Made by a program: the position numbers and the translations under genes. From Chaetoderma sp. LZ-2023a (Eukaryota > Mollusca > Caudofoveata > Chaetodermatida > Chaetodermatidae), in the NCBI GenBank assembly GCA_034401795.1, contig CM067367.1, positions 78,092,079-78,156,078 of the forward strand: DNA of 64,000 nucleotides, in the 5' to 3' direction. The notes under the pieces are model-generated. The model had not been told where the DNA came from. It ran no database searches and worked only from the letters and a program-made list of their open reading frames with translations. This document shows, piece after piece, positions 13,144 to 24,661 of this stretch; within the stretch, counting starts at the first letter, position 1, and every line of letters starts with the position of its first letter.

Positions 13144-13446
13144 TACCCTGATGAGCTATGGAGTTACATGCATGGAGTAGGCTGTGCGACACGGCAGGGA
13201 AAGGTGGCAAGAGCATTACATGACCTGGGTGACTATGCAAATAAATCACTTGAGTTCTGGAGAGCTTCTCCTGACCTATCATTCGCAATAGTGGTAGACG
13301 AGTTACTCGCACGAAAAAACCCACCAGGCACCGAGTTAGGGGTTAGACACTATCCACTGACAGCAATGGCAATGACAGAACTAAGACAGTATTTAGATCA
13401 TCTGCTAATGATCCACAGTATCAATATGGATGTTGCTATCGAATGA
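13144..13446 (+). pseudogene. gene fragment of the TIR element, plus strand
   Basis: The frame is open from about 13141 to a TGA at 13444. It contains ATG 13168, but coding-like sequence (GYPDELWSYMHG) begins before that ATG, so the true start is upstream or lost. The product is about 100 residues, mainly helical and charged, with no recognised motif. The sequence before it decays quickly. It points towards the 3' end of the minus-strand gene (13620), so the two are convergent. Function unknown. Confidence 0.4.
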
Positions 13447-14240
13447 TGATATCGAATAAATGTGTTGCTATATATATATATTTTTTTAGAGTAATATCAT
13501 CAATGAGGCAGTCGAAGATGAGGTCATGCACCCTTTCACAATTTTCCTTGGGGTGTCACTGCCTCCCAGACTACACTTATAAAATCTTGGTTAAATTGAA
13601 TTTACCTCTGTGACGACGAGTTAATAAAAGTCAGCTATGTCGTATGCTTTTCTTTTCGGGGGATATTCAATGACGTCTACCAGAATTTTCATTGGTAAAC
13701 TGATTCCCATACTTGAAAGTACAACTGCAGAACCATCAATAATCCTGGAGTGTATCGACCCAGACGTGGTGACTAGATGTATATTCTCATCAGTCACAGA
13801 TATCCACTCATTATTGTTGGATTTATCATAGTATTTGCCTATAGCCTCTCCAGCTTCATCGAATTTATGATGTACGCAGACTATAGCAACACCCCACCAT
13901 TCATGAGTGCTTTATCTGAGATTCGATCCTGAGTCATGTAGATTACTCTCAAGCTAGGTGTTGTAATTGATGTGTTGATCCAATACATTTTCCATGGATC
14001 ATCTGGTGGACCTCATCGGAGAAAGCTTTGTTTATATAGTTAAACAATGTGTATAGATTGCTTGGTTTTCCCATCAGGCTTAGCAACCCCTTCATACTCT
14101 AAGGTTGGATATTTCTGAACCTGAAGTTGAGGAGAGGAATTCCGACCATGGGATGCTGTTAAGCGGCATACATGCTTAAAACAGTAGGGTAATGGATAAC
14201 GATGTCCATCTATCATGATAAAGGCACTTGCGTACTTAAC

Positions 14241-17200
14241 ATTCAATGACAATTTAATAGCATCTAAGGAACATGTCACCTTTTCACTCTTACATGCCAA
14301 CATACTCCTGAAGAACATTGACAGGTTAAGCTTCCTTCTAGAACTGAGTGCACATGAATTTGGAATTATTGGAATTACTGAGACATGGCTAAAAGCAACT
14401 TCACCTACTAACCTTGTAGATATAAAAAAGTACACGTTTATTGAAAGGCACAGAAAAATTAAAAAGGGTGGTGGTGTAGGCATGTACATCAAGGATAATA
14501 TTCAGTACAATGAGCATGAGGATCTTTCCGTTCTGGACCCAAATTTTGAATCATTGTTTATAGAAATCCCAACAGAAAAAGGAAAAAATAAAATAATAGG
14601 CACTGTCTATAGTGCACCAAACAGTGACAAAATAAAACTTATTGAACTACTAGGAGCAACCTTAGATGATATTCAAAAGGAAAAGAAAACAGTCTACCTC
14701 ATGGGTGATTTCAATAGTGACCTGATGGAACAAAGCTGCTCTCATTCACAAAGTTTTACAAATTTGCTAAATGCACATTCCTTTTATCCAAACATAACCA
14801 AGCCGACCAGAATTACTGAGAGTTCGGCTAGAACCATTGATAAAATATTCAGTAATAATGTCAGTTTCATCAACAAAACACATTCAGGAATTTTCGTAAC
14901 AGACACATCAGATCACCTACCAATTTTTATCCTCGAAAAACAGTCAAACTACAGTAAACCATTTAAAAACGAAAAAATAAGTGTAGAGAGATGAATCAGG
15001 TCAACATTGAAAAATTTAAAAAGGCCATGTCTGAGGTAGACTGGAACGAATTGATAGATATAGAGTCATGTGATGATGCCTACACCAAGCTCCACAGCAT
15101 ATGCACTAACATCTTTGAGCACAGTTTCCCCATGAAAGAAAAGAAATTATTCAAGCACATATCTACTAAGCCATGGCTGATAAGAGGATTGATATCTGCC
15201 TGTCATAAAAACAGCAACTTTATTTGACATTTATAAAATGTCAAACAAAGTATAATGAGACAAAGTATAATGAGACAAAGTTGAAAAAATATAGAAATAA
15301 GTTGGACCAAATAATAAAAACATAAAAAAAGAACTATTATCAGAATAAATCTGAGCAATCCAAAAATGATATAAATGAAAAATGGAAAATCATAGAATCA
15401 CTTTTGAATGAAAATAATAGAAAAGCACAACAGACCCAGGATCTCTACAATAATAAGGTAATCACGGATAACAATGAAATTGCAAATGGTTTCAATCAAT
15501 ATTTTGTTAACATAGGTCCAGATCTCGCAAAGAAAATCATATCTACATTAGGAATTAAATACAGTGATTACATCACAGATACTTCCGCTTATCAATCCTC
15601 TTCATTTTTTGCTTATCCTATTAACAATGAAGAAATCTTCACTATGCTTAATTCATTTAATCCTGCGAAAAGTGCCGGTTAGATGGGTTTAAATGGAGCA
15701 TATTTAAATACTGCATATTTGATTTACTAATGCCACGCAACCATATCTGCCATCAAAACTAAAATCTGCACGTGTCACTCCAAAATATAAAGCAAAAGAC
15801 TCGTCTAACTTCACAAATTACAGGCCTGTCTCAATACTTCCACTTTTCTCTAACTTAATGGAGCGATTAATGTATAATAGATTAATCAATTATCTAGAAA
15901 AAAGGGAATTTTATACGCTTCACAGTATGGATTCCGCCAGAAGCACTCCGCAATGCTTGCACTAGTTGAAATGACCGAAAAAATAATTGAATCAATTGAA
16001 AAGAAAGAACATATACTGGGCATCTTCTTGGAACTTTCAAAAGCTTTTGATACTATCAATCACAATATATTATTAGGAAAACTTGCCTATTACGGAGTCC
16101 GAGGATGTGTCCTTGCCTGCTTTCAGAGCTACTTAACTGATGGAACACAATGCATGTTATTTAATTCAACCTGCTCTGAAAACAGGAAATTAACCTGTGG
16201 TGTTCCCCAGGGGTCAATTCTTGGTCCTCTGCTGATTTACCCTATATGAATGACTTGCCCAAAATTTGCCACAATTTGTCACTAATACTGTTTGCCAATG
16301 ACACCACTGCCTTTTGCTCTGCCAAAAACTTAGATATTTTATACGAAAGAGTAAATAAAGAAATGAAAGAAGTTATTAACTGGTTCAAAGTAAACAAGCT
16401 ATCATTAAATGGTGATAAAACAAACTACATGCTATTTTCAAAGTCTAGACAATCAAGAAACAATAGTATTCCAAAAATCTATATTAATAAAAAAGAAATT
16501 GAAGAAGCTCCTTTTGCTAACTTCTTAGGAGTTTATTTAGACAAGAACCTGACCTGGGCAAACAAATTGAGGTAGTCACAGCTAAAGTAGCAATAGGCAG
16601 GGGGTCATTCAAAGACTAAAGCCATACCTAACACAAGCCACTATTAAAACCCTGTATTCCACACTGACCCTTCCACACCTCACATACTGCAATGCCATCT
16701 GGACTAAGACAAAAAAACAAATTGACAAAATTGCAAAGCATGCCGAAAAAATGCATTAAAATTTTCTCAAAAACAGCAAACGGTCAAAACATCTTCAAAA
16801 CACAAAAACTTCTTAAACTCACAGACATAGGCAAGTCACAGATGATCAACATTGCCAGAGCCTTTCATCACAAAATCCTACCTAAACCTATAACACACAG
16901 CTTTGCAAACAACATCGAAATCCACACATATAACACTAGGAACAAACATGATCTCCACATTAGACCCACACGAACAGACACGGGGAAACATAGAATTTCA
17001 GTTGGTGTCATCAAAGCACGGAATAATATAGATAAACACACATGCGAAAAAATACTAACACTAAAATCATACAAAGACATAATTAAAATTAGCATACTCA
17101 ATACATACTAGATCTAGAAAACACAATGCCAAGATAACTAAGATCACACACTTCCTGTATTATTTTTTTGAAAATCCGACGCTGACGCGGTCGGATACAC

Positions 17201-17588
17201 TTCCCGGAGGAACTCCTTTAAAAAGGCTTGCAAACCCCCATAAAAAATCGGTTGAAATAGCAGGCTTTATTAATAGAATAACAATACAAACCTAACATGT
17301 CAAAACAGTGCAAGCTAAAATACTCTATTATCATATACCACAACCGTGGCATAATTACATAGAAAACATAATTAATAAAGAGCTGAAAACATAACATAAT
17401 TCAACAAAGACATTGCTATTTGCACACCGTGTAGTAGTAGGCCCAAATGGTGAGCATAGCTAACCAACAAGTGGTAAAGCCACTAATCAATAATTATCAG
17501 TAAGCTACTGCTAATCATTGATGCCATTGAGCCGATTCATGACCGGCAGGCTAAGTAGATCATATGTAGTTTAACGTAGCACACCGTA

Positions 17589-17654
<66 letters not shown>

Positions 17655-17947
17655 AGATTTGTTATTGGAGGGGGGGGGGAACAAATCTCTACTCTCAATA
17701 ACTAAAAGGAAAAACATAGATGTATTGTATCGTTTGTTCTTTTTTCTATGTCTACTTAGCTCAGTACCATATCTGTACATTCAAAAGTATGTCTCACATT
17801 CTATGCTATGCTGTATGTGTAATTGTATATGTATGTTTAATGTTAAGTGTCCGTCATCACTATAGACAATGCCTTAGGTGGACAACCCGTATTGAAACTA
17901 TGTAAATTGGTATCCAAGATGCAAATAAATAATATTGAATCTTGAAT
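14241..17947 (+). mobile_element. LINE (CR1/Jockey-type non-LTR retrotransposon), 3.7 kb, decayed
   Basis: It begins inside the endonuclease domain (5' truncated): GIIGITETWL, MGDFNSDL and TSDHLPI are AP-endonuclease motifs. Reverse transcriptase follows at about 15800-16560 with PVSILPLFSNLMERLMY, AFDTINHNILLGKL and GVPQGSILGP. The active-site box reads FANDT where FADDT is expected, so the second catalytic Asp is lost. Reading is broken by several frameshifts and stops (near 14993, 15225, 15682, 15930, 16249, 16575). The 3' end is a short repeat (TTGAATCTTGAATCTT) of the kind CR1-type elements have. CTTAAC flanks it at 14235-14240 and 17948-17953. Copies like this cannot move on their own. 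Confidence 0.88.
17588..17654. repeat. (TAG)n microsatellite
   Basis: About 22 TAG triplets, followed by a run of G, within the 3' untranslated part of the LINE. Confidence 0.97.
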
Positions 17948-18204
17948 CTTAACGTTATGTTTTCCATTTCGAATATGGGCCCAGTCAATTTGCAAAACAT
18001 TACTTAACGGAAGACGTGATTGTTCAACTTTTTGAAAAGCAGAAATAATATCTTCAACACAGAGGATAGACATTTTTCTATTTTATAATATTGTGGCTAT
18101 ATTGTTTCATATAATGTTTCGTAAAATGGCTCATAAAATAGCTCATAAAATATCTTGCAAGATATACTTAGGAATTTATTTCTCTAATACGGAATTATAG
18201 ATGT

Positions 18205-18458
18205 TCATGTGCCCACCTGGGTCAGGTAAGTTATAAGGAGCTGCTGCAACATTATCACGCCTCTGTTCTGATAGCCCACCTCCCTTCTATAGCTGCCAAT
18301 CTGCAATCCATGGCTTCCACCAATACAAAACAGTCTACAACAGTCGGCCTCCTGTAGTCGCCTCTGTTCTGACAGCCCACTTTCCTCCTGTAGCCACGGA
18401 TCGCGGATCGGCGGCTCCCACCACCCTCTGTTCTGAAACACTTTTTTATATAACTACT
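18205..18458 (-). repeat. right TIR plus tandem duplication of its inner unit
   Basis: The outer 120 bp match the left TIR inverted. Further in, a second degenerate unit follows: GGTGG..GCC..GATT..GGC..CTATAGAAGGGAGG, again ending TATCAGAACAGAGGCG. The right end therefore holds two tandem units of about 105 bp where the left has one. Confidence 0.7.
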
Positions 18459-18469
18459 TCAGAAGATGT

Positions 18470-19155
18470 ATTTGATTTAGTGTTTCTTCGTGGGATTCAT
18501 CTAATTTCTGCGTTTTTATAGTGAAAATCTCGATATATCTAATGCCTAATGGACGATCATCTTGAACTGGAACACCATTCCATTTTGATGATGTCATCGT
18601 GTATATATTTAACCCCGATCATTATCTTTGATTGACTGAGCCATTGTTGGAAAAGCCAGCAGTGGCAAATCTGATTAGTTGAACTAATGGCATGACGCTT
18701 TGATAGTTGTGTACTATTAGACGACAGTTGGATGGGTGTTTTTCCTGCTTCTGCGTCTCAAAAACCACTGATCTGACTTCAAATTTTAAAACAAAAAAGA
18801 AACAACCTAGACAAGGATTTTCAGACATTGGCTGTGATCTGGACAAAAACCAAGTTGGATCTATCGGAAACAAACTGGTCAGATTTTGCTCAAATTTTAA
18901 CAAAGGAGGTTGTGTGATCATAAATTAAGATTTAACAACCTTGGATGCGATCAAAATTTTAGATTGTGGGTTACAATCTCTGATAACTTGGATCTATCTG
19001 ATAATGGAAAGTAAGTGATAACTAGATTGTTTGGTCGATGAGGTGTCATGCACGTGTCATAGCAAATCGACCAGGTTCATACATGAATCTCGACTTTATG
19101 ACAGCAATGAACTATGATGATTGACTTCAAACATAAAATAAATTTAGAAGGCTTA
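18470..19155. other. intergenic sequence, nothing recognised
   Basis: Short overlapping frames at 18622-18928 on both strands show no protein-like composition or motif. I see no repeat family here. Confidence 0.5.
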
Positions 19156-19159
19156 TCAA

Positions 19160-20030
19160 CAAGAGGCCCAAGGGCCTGTAGCGCTACCCTCGATGGTGTA
19201 TGGCAATAAGGGCTGCCTGCAGAGAAGGCCGCTACTATGTCAAAAAAGGCTGCCTATATAATATACTGAGTATTTACATACCTTTCCATCTATTTATCAA
19301 AACTATTTTCGAAATATTCAGCAGGTTGCCTGTATACCCTTATCTAATTTCCACTTCCTATTTTTCTTTTCAGATGAGGCGGACATAGAGGCGAACTGTC
19401 AAAATATATCATCTGATGATAAAACCGTTTTAAAACAAACATGAATAAAGTAAATTGGTTGGATAATTTCGGTTTATTGCGTCAGTTATTTCTATAGTGG
19501 ACACATACTATGCTCATGCGAAAAACTACTGAATGTTTGAATTGTAATCCGTAAGGATCGAAAAGTGTAGATACAGAAAAAATATATAAAAATCATTTTG
19601 ATCTTCATATTCAATTTTGATCGTTGTTCTTGTTTGATATGTTGAAGTCCACAGCCATTCCAAGTTTCGTTGAAATTGGGACACTAACTAAGGAGTGGGG
19701 TTTTAAATGCTTCTGGAATTTTCAAAAAATTCAAATGGCCACAAAAAATGACCACACAAAATTCCGAATAGAAGTTCTAGAGCCATCTGCTATAAAATCC
19801 TTACAGCCAAATTTGGATATAATCCACCAAGTGCTTAATGAGGAGTAACGTTTTGACAATTTCTGCTGAGATTTTCATAAAATCAAAGATTTTCACACAA
19901 AAGTTGACCAATCAAAATTCTGTATGCATGTTTGGAAGCCGAAATCATTAGGGTCCTTCCTGCCAAATTAGCTTGAAATCCGCCAAGATGTTAACGTGGA
20001 GTAACGTTTTTAAACATACGTTGATGGATG
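19160..20030 (+). repeat. mollusc-type dispersed repeat (AGAGGCCCAAGGGCCT family)
   Basis: Begins CAACAAGAGGCCCAAGGGCC and contains CCATTCCAAGTTTCGTTGAA, then a second diverged unit (CTGCCAAATTAGCTTGAAAT..GGAGTAACGTTTT), each ending in a GGAGTAACGTTTTGA-like segment. From memory, such units are very common in bivalve and gastropod genomes. Classification is uncertain. Confidence 0.55.
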
Positions 20031-20901
20031 GAAGGCGGACAACAGATGGTTACCATGCATATCAGTGGCTTTGACCTTCTGGCCAGAACATCATTGTCTG
20101 ATGCCATGTCATTATAAGATGGCATGTGTCCAAGATTGGGAACAGTGTGAGTAACCAAACATGAGATATAAACGGAAGGTTGAGCTAGACGTAAATTGGA
20201 CGCTCGTTTTAGTTCGTAGTTGAGATAAAACTGGCCTCTTGCACTGCATAGTAACCTACAACATTTGTTTGAATTCCATCCACTTTGTTTCGGATGAGTT
20301 GCATTAAACAGAGACGGGCGTGGATCGCTGTGAAAAATATGGATGTCATAAGGGGAAATGATCTGTGAGAGCAAGGGTTAAAATTAACATGAGTTCGAGG
20401 TTAGCAGAAATTAACCAGGGCTAGTACAACTTCTAACTGACCACCCCAATGCTAAAAATTTGATATGTCAACCCTTTAATGGTCAAGGTGGTCAAGCAAT
20501 TCCTCTGATGTGATCTTGTGGGAAATCAAGATAAATCTGGAAGACACCAATCTCTGACTACATAAAATAAATGTTGTCAGCTAATCCACAATCATATGAA
20601 TAATCCACATACCAAATTTGGCTGAATGCCACCAAACTGTTTGGGAGGAGATGATGGATGGACGCAGACAACTATATCCAAATTTTTTCAAAACATGGAG
20701 ATAAAGAAAGGACACAGGATTTTAAATGTAGGTAGGTAATTAATTCAAAGTCACACTAAAGTGTCATTTTCTTTCGGTTTGAGAAATTAGTCTAACAGAA
20801 TCATTTGCCATGCCACATTGTTTTCAGGACCTGTTGGTGAAAGGGATAAACATAGCAAAAACTGGAATTGGCAAGAGGATAAAGCAGAAGTTTAGGTTTT
20901 C

Positions 20902-21220
20902 TAATGGATAGATCCACTTTTAGCTATGCCCCAGCCATCTCTAGGTAGGCTCCGTCGATGCTTTGTGACTGCGTGTGTTGGGATCAGTATGTACTTTGAA
21001 TCCTGAATTCCAAACTTCATGGTAACTATAGATACAGTTAACCTGTTGAATATTTTGAAACTAATTTAAAATAATTTGATTGGGGTCTGTTGTTAAATAT
21101 TCAACGGAATGTTTACTGAATAGTAAAGACATACAATGCGCACAACTGACTCTTAAATGTGTATGACAGATTTAGCCACGTCAGCCTACAAATGATGTAA
21201 TTCATTATGACATCATATAC
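20902..21220 (+). mobile_element. family C MITE, internally deleted copy
   Basis: Left end TAATGGATAGATCCACTTTTA and TAGCTATGCCCCAGCC are typical. The central family P hairpin (21043-21105) has lost most of its loop. The right end is cut at a family T-like TTAACCCTTTAAC (21222). Confidence 0.7.
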
Positions 21221-21221
21221 T

Positions 21222-21650
21222 TAACCCTTTAACACTCATGCAGGGTTTTGCTGAGGCAAGGCCCTTGCACCATTTAGCACTCTAAAGTTCACAATGCCCC
21301 ATCATTACCTTCACACGTGGGTCATTGGTTCACTGGATTTTAGGCCATAGATATCTTCCATGTATGTACTTGATACTACATTTGTCAAAATGACCCATGA
21401 CTTCTTGAGGAAGAGGGGCAGTTGACCCCACTAAGCAACCAGATCGGCAGAACCCTGCTCATATCATCCAAAAACGGCTTCTTTAGTGGTGTTGAGAAAT
21501 ATCTATTTGCAAACGAAGAGAAGGCTATTTTTGACAATTTACCACTGGAATGACTGTCTCGATAACCGAACCAGTCATTCCTGTTATAAATTTTCAAAAA
21601 TAGTGTTCTCTTGTTCTGCAAATGGATATTTTCCTATCGGTCATTGGCGG
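21222..21650. mobile_element. family T MITE material, rearranged
   Basis: A TTAACCCTTTAAC end at 21222 is separated by unrelated sequence from a hairpin at about 21475-21640, with arms GAAGAGAAGGCTATTTTTGA and AAAAATAGTGTTCTCTTG. Probably two broken copies. Confidence 0.5.
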
Positions 21651-22077
21651 TCTGACTTGAGTCAGTCTTTCACTTTTATATAATGAAGGAGGACTATGAA
21701 TCACTCCCCTGACATGTGCGATTCACTGTCCTCAGCGGTCACTCACTTGGAAACACCAAAGTGAGTGGTTGACTCACCCAGCCCTCCACCAGAAAACTTT
21801 GAAGTCTAGATGCTCTCCGAGAGCAGCTGAGGCGTTTCCCGGTATGAATAGGCCTGAGACTGAGTGGTGGTGGTACTAAAACCCGACTGGGCACCGCACC
21901 AGTATCATGTCAAAATAACATTCTATCAATATTTGTGTTGGTACACTTTTTAATAATTTATTACACAATGTACTTGTACCAACACAGATAGAATGCTATT
22001 TTGTCATGCTCCTGTTGCAGTGCCAGGTCAGGTGTTCACTAGCACCGCTCAGTCTTACTTAAAGTTTTGCCCAGTGA

Positions 22078-22623
22078 AGGAATACAGTTTTAGCTATTCC
22101 CCGCCCATCTCTAGCTAAGCTCCACCCATGATTTGCCAGCGTTGGGATCGATCTCAAATTCCCGAAAACTATACATGTAAGATGTTGACATGACAGCAAC
22201 AGCTCCCGGTCAAATTAGTTTTAAAATATTCAACATCCTTTTTATTAACCCTTTAATGGCCATGCCGACCAACATCGGCCTCTGTTATGGGCTTGTGGAA
22301 TGTCCATTTACAGGCCAAGAGAATAGAATTTTTGAAAATTCACCACAAATGACTGGCTCAATGACAGTAATTCCTGTCATAAATTTTCAAAAATTGTATT
22401 CTCTTGGCCTCTAATTGGACATTCAATAAGCGGATATTAAAATTTTCTTGACCAAATTTGACCATTAAAGCGTTAAATAGTACGCATATAGTTCGTCATC
22501 AATTAAGAGTCTGTGACGATTGACGAACTTATCTACATCATTCATTATGTCATTGATTATGTTGTCATCCTTATGCATCATGTAGTTGATTATGACGTCA
22601 TATGATTGATGGATAAAATGGGA
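22078..22623 (+). mobile_element. family C MITE interrupted by a family T MITE
   Basis: The left part has TACAGTTTTAGCTATTCCCC and half of the central hairpin (22190-22233). The right part has TCATCAATTAAGAG, several TTATGACGTCAT-like words and the end GGGAAGGTCCATT. The T element at 22249-22472 splits it in the TTTATTAAATAGTA segment that is intact in other copies. Confidence 0.75.
22249..22472. mobile_element. family T MITE with TTAA target duplication
   Basis: Flanked by TTAA at 22245-22248 and 22473-22476. Ends are CCCTTTAATGG and CATTAAAGCG. Inside is the family hairpin, GCCAAGAGAATAGAATTTTT paired with AAAAATTGTATTCTCTTGGC. The empty site is visible in other family C copies (for example TTTATTAAATAGTAAAG near 60970). 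TTAA targeting and CCCTTT ends point to a piggyBac-type origin. Confidence 0.85.
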
Positions 22624-22811
22624 AGGTCCATTATGTAATACTTATAACTCCCTTTCTAATTCAGCTACTGTTGAAACAAAGCCAGACCACAAACACATGT
22701 ATCAAAAATAAACATACAAAATCTGGAACAGTAAGACAAAAATTTGAAAGACCACTATCAGTAATATATGACCTGTAACCAGCAGAAGAAACTACAGTAA
22801 AAACCAGCATG

Positions 22812-23061
22812 GCTCAACATCATTCATCAACACAGACAGTAGCATAACCATAAACCACCACTGATCACCAGCCTGAGCAATATTATATAGGAACAAGATA
22901 GTTTACTGCTGTTCTAGAGATTGGACTTGTATTGTTATTGATCATCGATAACAATACAAGTCTCAAAATCAACAGTAAAGTAAACTATCTTGGTCCTATA
23001 TAATCTTGCTGGTAATCAGTGGTGGTTTGCTCTACCGTCTGTGTTGGTGATTGTTTGAGCA
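22812..23061. repeat. 250 bp hairpin element
   Basis: Two arms of about 115 bp: GACTTGTATTGTTAT at the loop pairs with ATAACAATACAAGTC, and outward GATAGTTTACTG pairs with CAGTAAAGTAAACTATC, ACCACCACTGAT with ATCAGTGGTGGT, CAACACAGAC with GTCTGTGTTG, and GCTCAA with TTGAGC. Small mismatches. No coding capacity; a foldback MITE of a family not otherwise seen in the window. Confidence 0.85.
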
Positions 23062-23349
23062 AACTGCATTATATCAATATGGCAGCATTCAATAACTATG
23101 ACATACAACTTTTAAGTAAATGAATAAACAATTTAATCAAATCCAAAATGATCTGGTTTGAATTATTTACTGTATGCGGGTAAAGGTTGTATGGTGTTTT
23201 CATCATTTCTTTGATCTTCAGTGGAACAAGGATTGAGAATTTTTCCCCACTGTGAACAACGGAACAACGTAGTTAAAGGTAAGTATTAGCTTCAGCTTTA
23301 CAACCCTTTACTGTCCAATATTTGTCAAGAAAATGTAAATTTCTGCTGA

Positions 23350-23542
23350 ACCCTTTAATGGTTAAATTTGTTCAAGAAAATTCCAATTGTCTCATAAAAT
23401 GTCAATTTGCTGACCAAGAGTATTCTGGGAGGCAATCATTCCAGTGATATATTTTCAAAAATAGTATTCTCTTAGTCAGCAAAAGGGCATTTCTCAGAAA
23501 CACTGCAGAGGCTGGTTATGGCCGATTTGACCATTAACGTGT
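23350..23542. mobile_element. family T MITE copy
   Basis: ACCCTTTAATGGTTAAATTT at the left and GACCATTAACGTGTTAA at the right. The hairpin is partly deleted (ATTCTGGGAGGCAATC). Confidence 0.65.
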
Positions 23543-23935
23543 TAATAAATGCCCATTTCCAAGCCAAGACAATTTTTTAACATTTAGAACTGTAATGACT
23601 AGCTTGGTTATCAAGCCAGTTATTCCAGTGGTAAAATTAAAAAAAATAGTCTTCTCTTGGCCTACAAATGGTCATTTCTCAAGACAATTTGATTTCAGAG
23701 GCCGGTTTTGACCACTCACTGAGCCATGGTAACATTTTCTTATGTCTTGGTCATTTAATCCTAAAATTGGTTTAAGAAAATTTAAATTTTCCTATAGAAA
23801 ATGTCCATTTGCAGAGCAAGGGAAATAAATTTGTGAAAATTTACCAGTGGTCAATTTTCTAAAAAATTCTCTTGTTCTGCATATAGACATTTCTCAAGGC
23901 CACTACAGAACAGCTGGAGTGTTAAATGCTCAATT
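23543..23935. mobile_element. two further family T MITE copies in tandem
   Basis: Hairpins centred near 23610 (ATGACTAGCTTGGTTATCAAG) and 23850 (degenerate). They abut the copy to the left, so three copies lie side by side. Confidence 0.5.
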
Positions 23936-24201
23936 TCTAAAATGTAAAATCTTATAACTGCGACTAACTACTAACTCTTGGTGTGTTATTTGTATATCTA
24001 ATCATGTTAGTTAGAGCTAATTATTCAATAGAACAAACTTTAACAGTTAATTAAATGCAAACGGCACAAATGATCATGGTCAATCCACCAAAATAGCCCA
24101 ACCTTAAAGGCAAACTCTTTGTCACTGACTGGAGCAGTTCACTCACTCTGTACTGTACCATTTTCAAGTTCCTCTTCAAGTCTTCCCAGTAGTGGTGGCT
24201 T

Positions 24202-24655
24202 CAGAGACGGATTTAGCCTACTAGGGGCCCAGGGCTATTAACTTTCTGGGGGCCCATCGTTCATCCACCTATAGATCACAGTGGTGGATCAAGGGTTAGG
24301 TGGGCTAATATACTGATAGTGGCGTGCAGTTCATGATTCTAAACCCTAATTGTCACAGTATTGTGTGGATTGTGGGACTGTATCCCACGCAAACAATAAA
24401 ATATTCAGACTGAGAGCAATGAACAAATCGAGTTATCTTGCAAAGTTTCACAGACGTTAGTCACTTAGCAGTATATCCTGCTATTGTTACCACATATCGA
24501 TTCACAGGGACACATTCCCTAGCGTTAAAGTTACATATTGTTATTATAAAATAATTACAATTGACAAAGAAAATGTAGTGCAAATTTTAGGGGCCCCAAA
24601 GCAGTGGGGGCCCCAGGGCTTCAGCCCCACCAGCCATCGCATAAATCCTGCTCTG
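24202..24655. mobile_element. hAT-type MITE with perfect 8 bp target duplication
   Basis: Ends CAGAGACGGATTTAG (24202) and, reverse complemented, CAGAGCAGGATTTATG. GGTGGCTT occurs directly on both sides (24194-24201 and 24656-24663). GGGGCCC-rich subterminal segments occur at both ends. CAG-starting TIRs and 8 bp duplications are hAT features; at 454 bp it is non-autonomous. Confidence 0.88.
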
Positions 24656-24661
24656 GGTGGC

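Larger units (their letters stand above)
13620..18073 (-). pseudogene. decayed gene of the TIR element, split by a LINE insertion
   Basis: The minus-strand coding sequence runs from an ATG at 18073 to about 17954, then resumes at 14240 and runs to about 14042. After frameshifts it continues at about 14035-13893 and 13900-13620, ending with a TAA near 13620. The LINE at 14241-17947 interrupts it. The frame is continuous across the LINE if one copy of CTTAAC is kept, so the gene existed before insertion. Recognisable pieces include DIISAFQKVEQSRLPLSNVL near the N-terminus and AFIMIDGHRYPLP just after the junction. Total length would be about 330 codons. I do not recognise the family; a replication or structural role in a Polinton-like or viral element is only a guess from context. 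Confidence 0.55.
9366..18458. mobile_element. 9.1 kb TIR element, Polinton-like or virus-like, decayed
   Basis: Both ends carry inverted repeats of about 120 bp. The left reads AGTACTTATATAAAAAGTG and the right, reverse complemented, AGTAGTTATATAAAAAAGTG. The match continues through GAACAGA..GGTGG and CAGAACAGAGG to GCCGACTGTTG. TCAGA flanks both ends (9361-9365 and 18459-18463) and fits a target duplication. Inside are decayed genes on both strands: minus 10558-9416, plus 10590-11361, plus 13144-13446 and minus 18073-13620. AG-starting TIRs, a 5-6 bp duplication and several genes on two strands recall Polintons/adintoviruses. However, I recognise no DNA polymerase B, integrase or packaging ATPase, so the class is unproved. 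Without the inserted LINE the element is about 5.4 kb. Confidence 0.65.

Noticed and set aside
14040..14492. A 150-codon minus-strand frame as an independent gene
   Set aside because: Its first half is antisense to the LINE endonuclease; only the part below 14240 is real and belongs to the split gene.
16868..17101. Minus-strand hydrophobic frame
   Set aside because: Antisense of the LINE C-terminal coding region.
17571..17780. Leucine-rich minus-strand frame
   Set aside because: Translation of the (TAG)n microsatellite.
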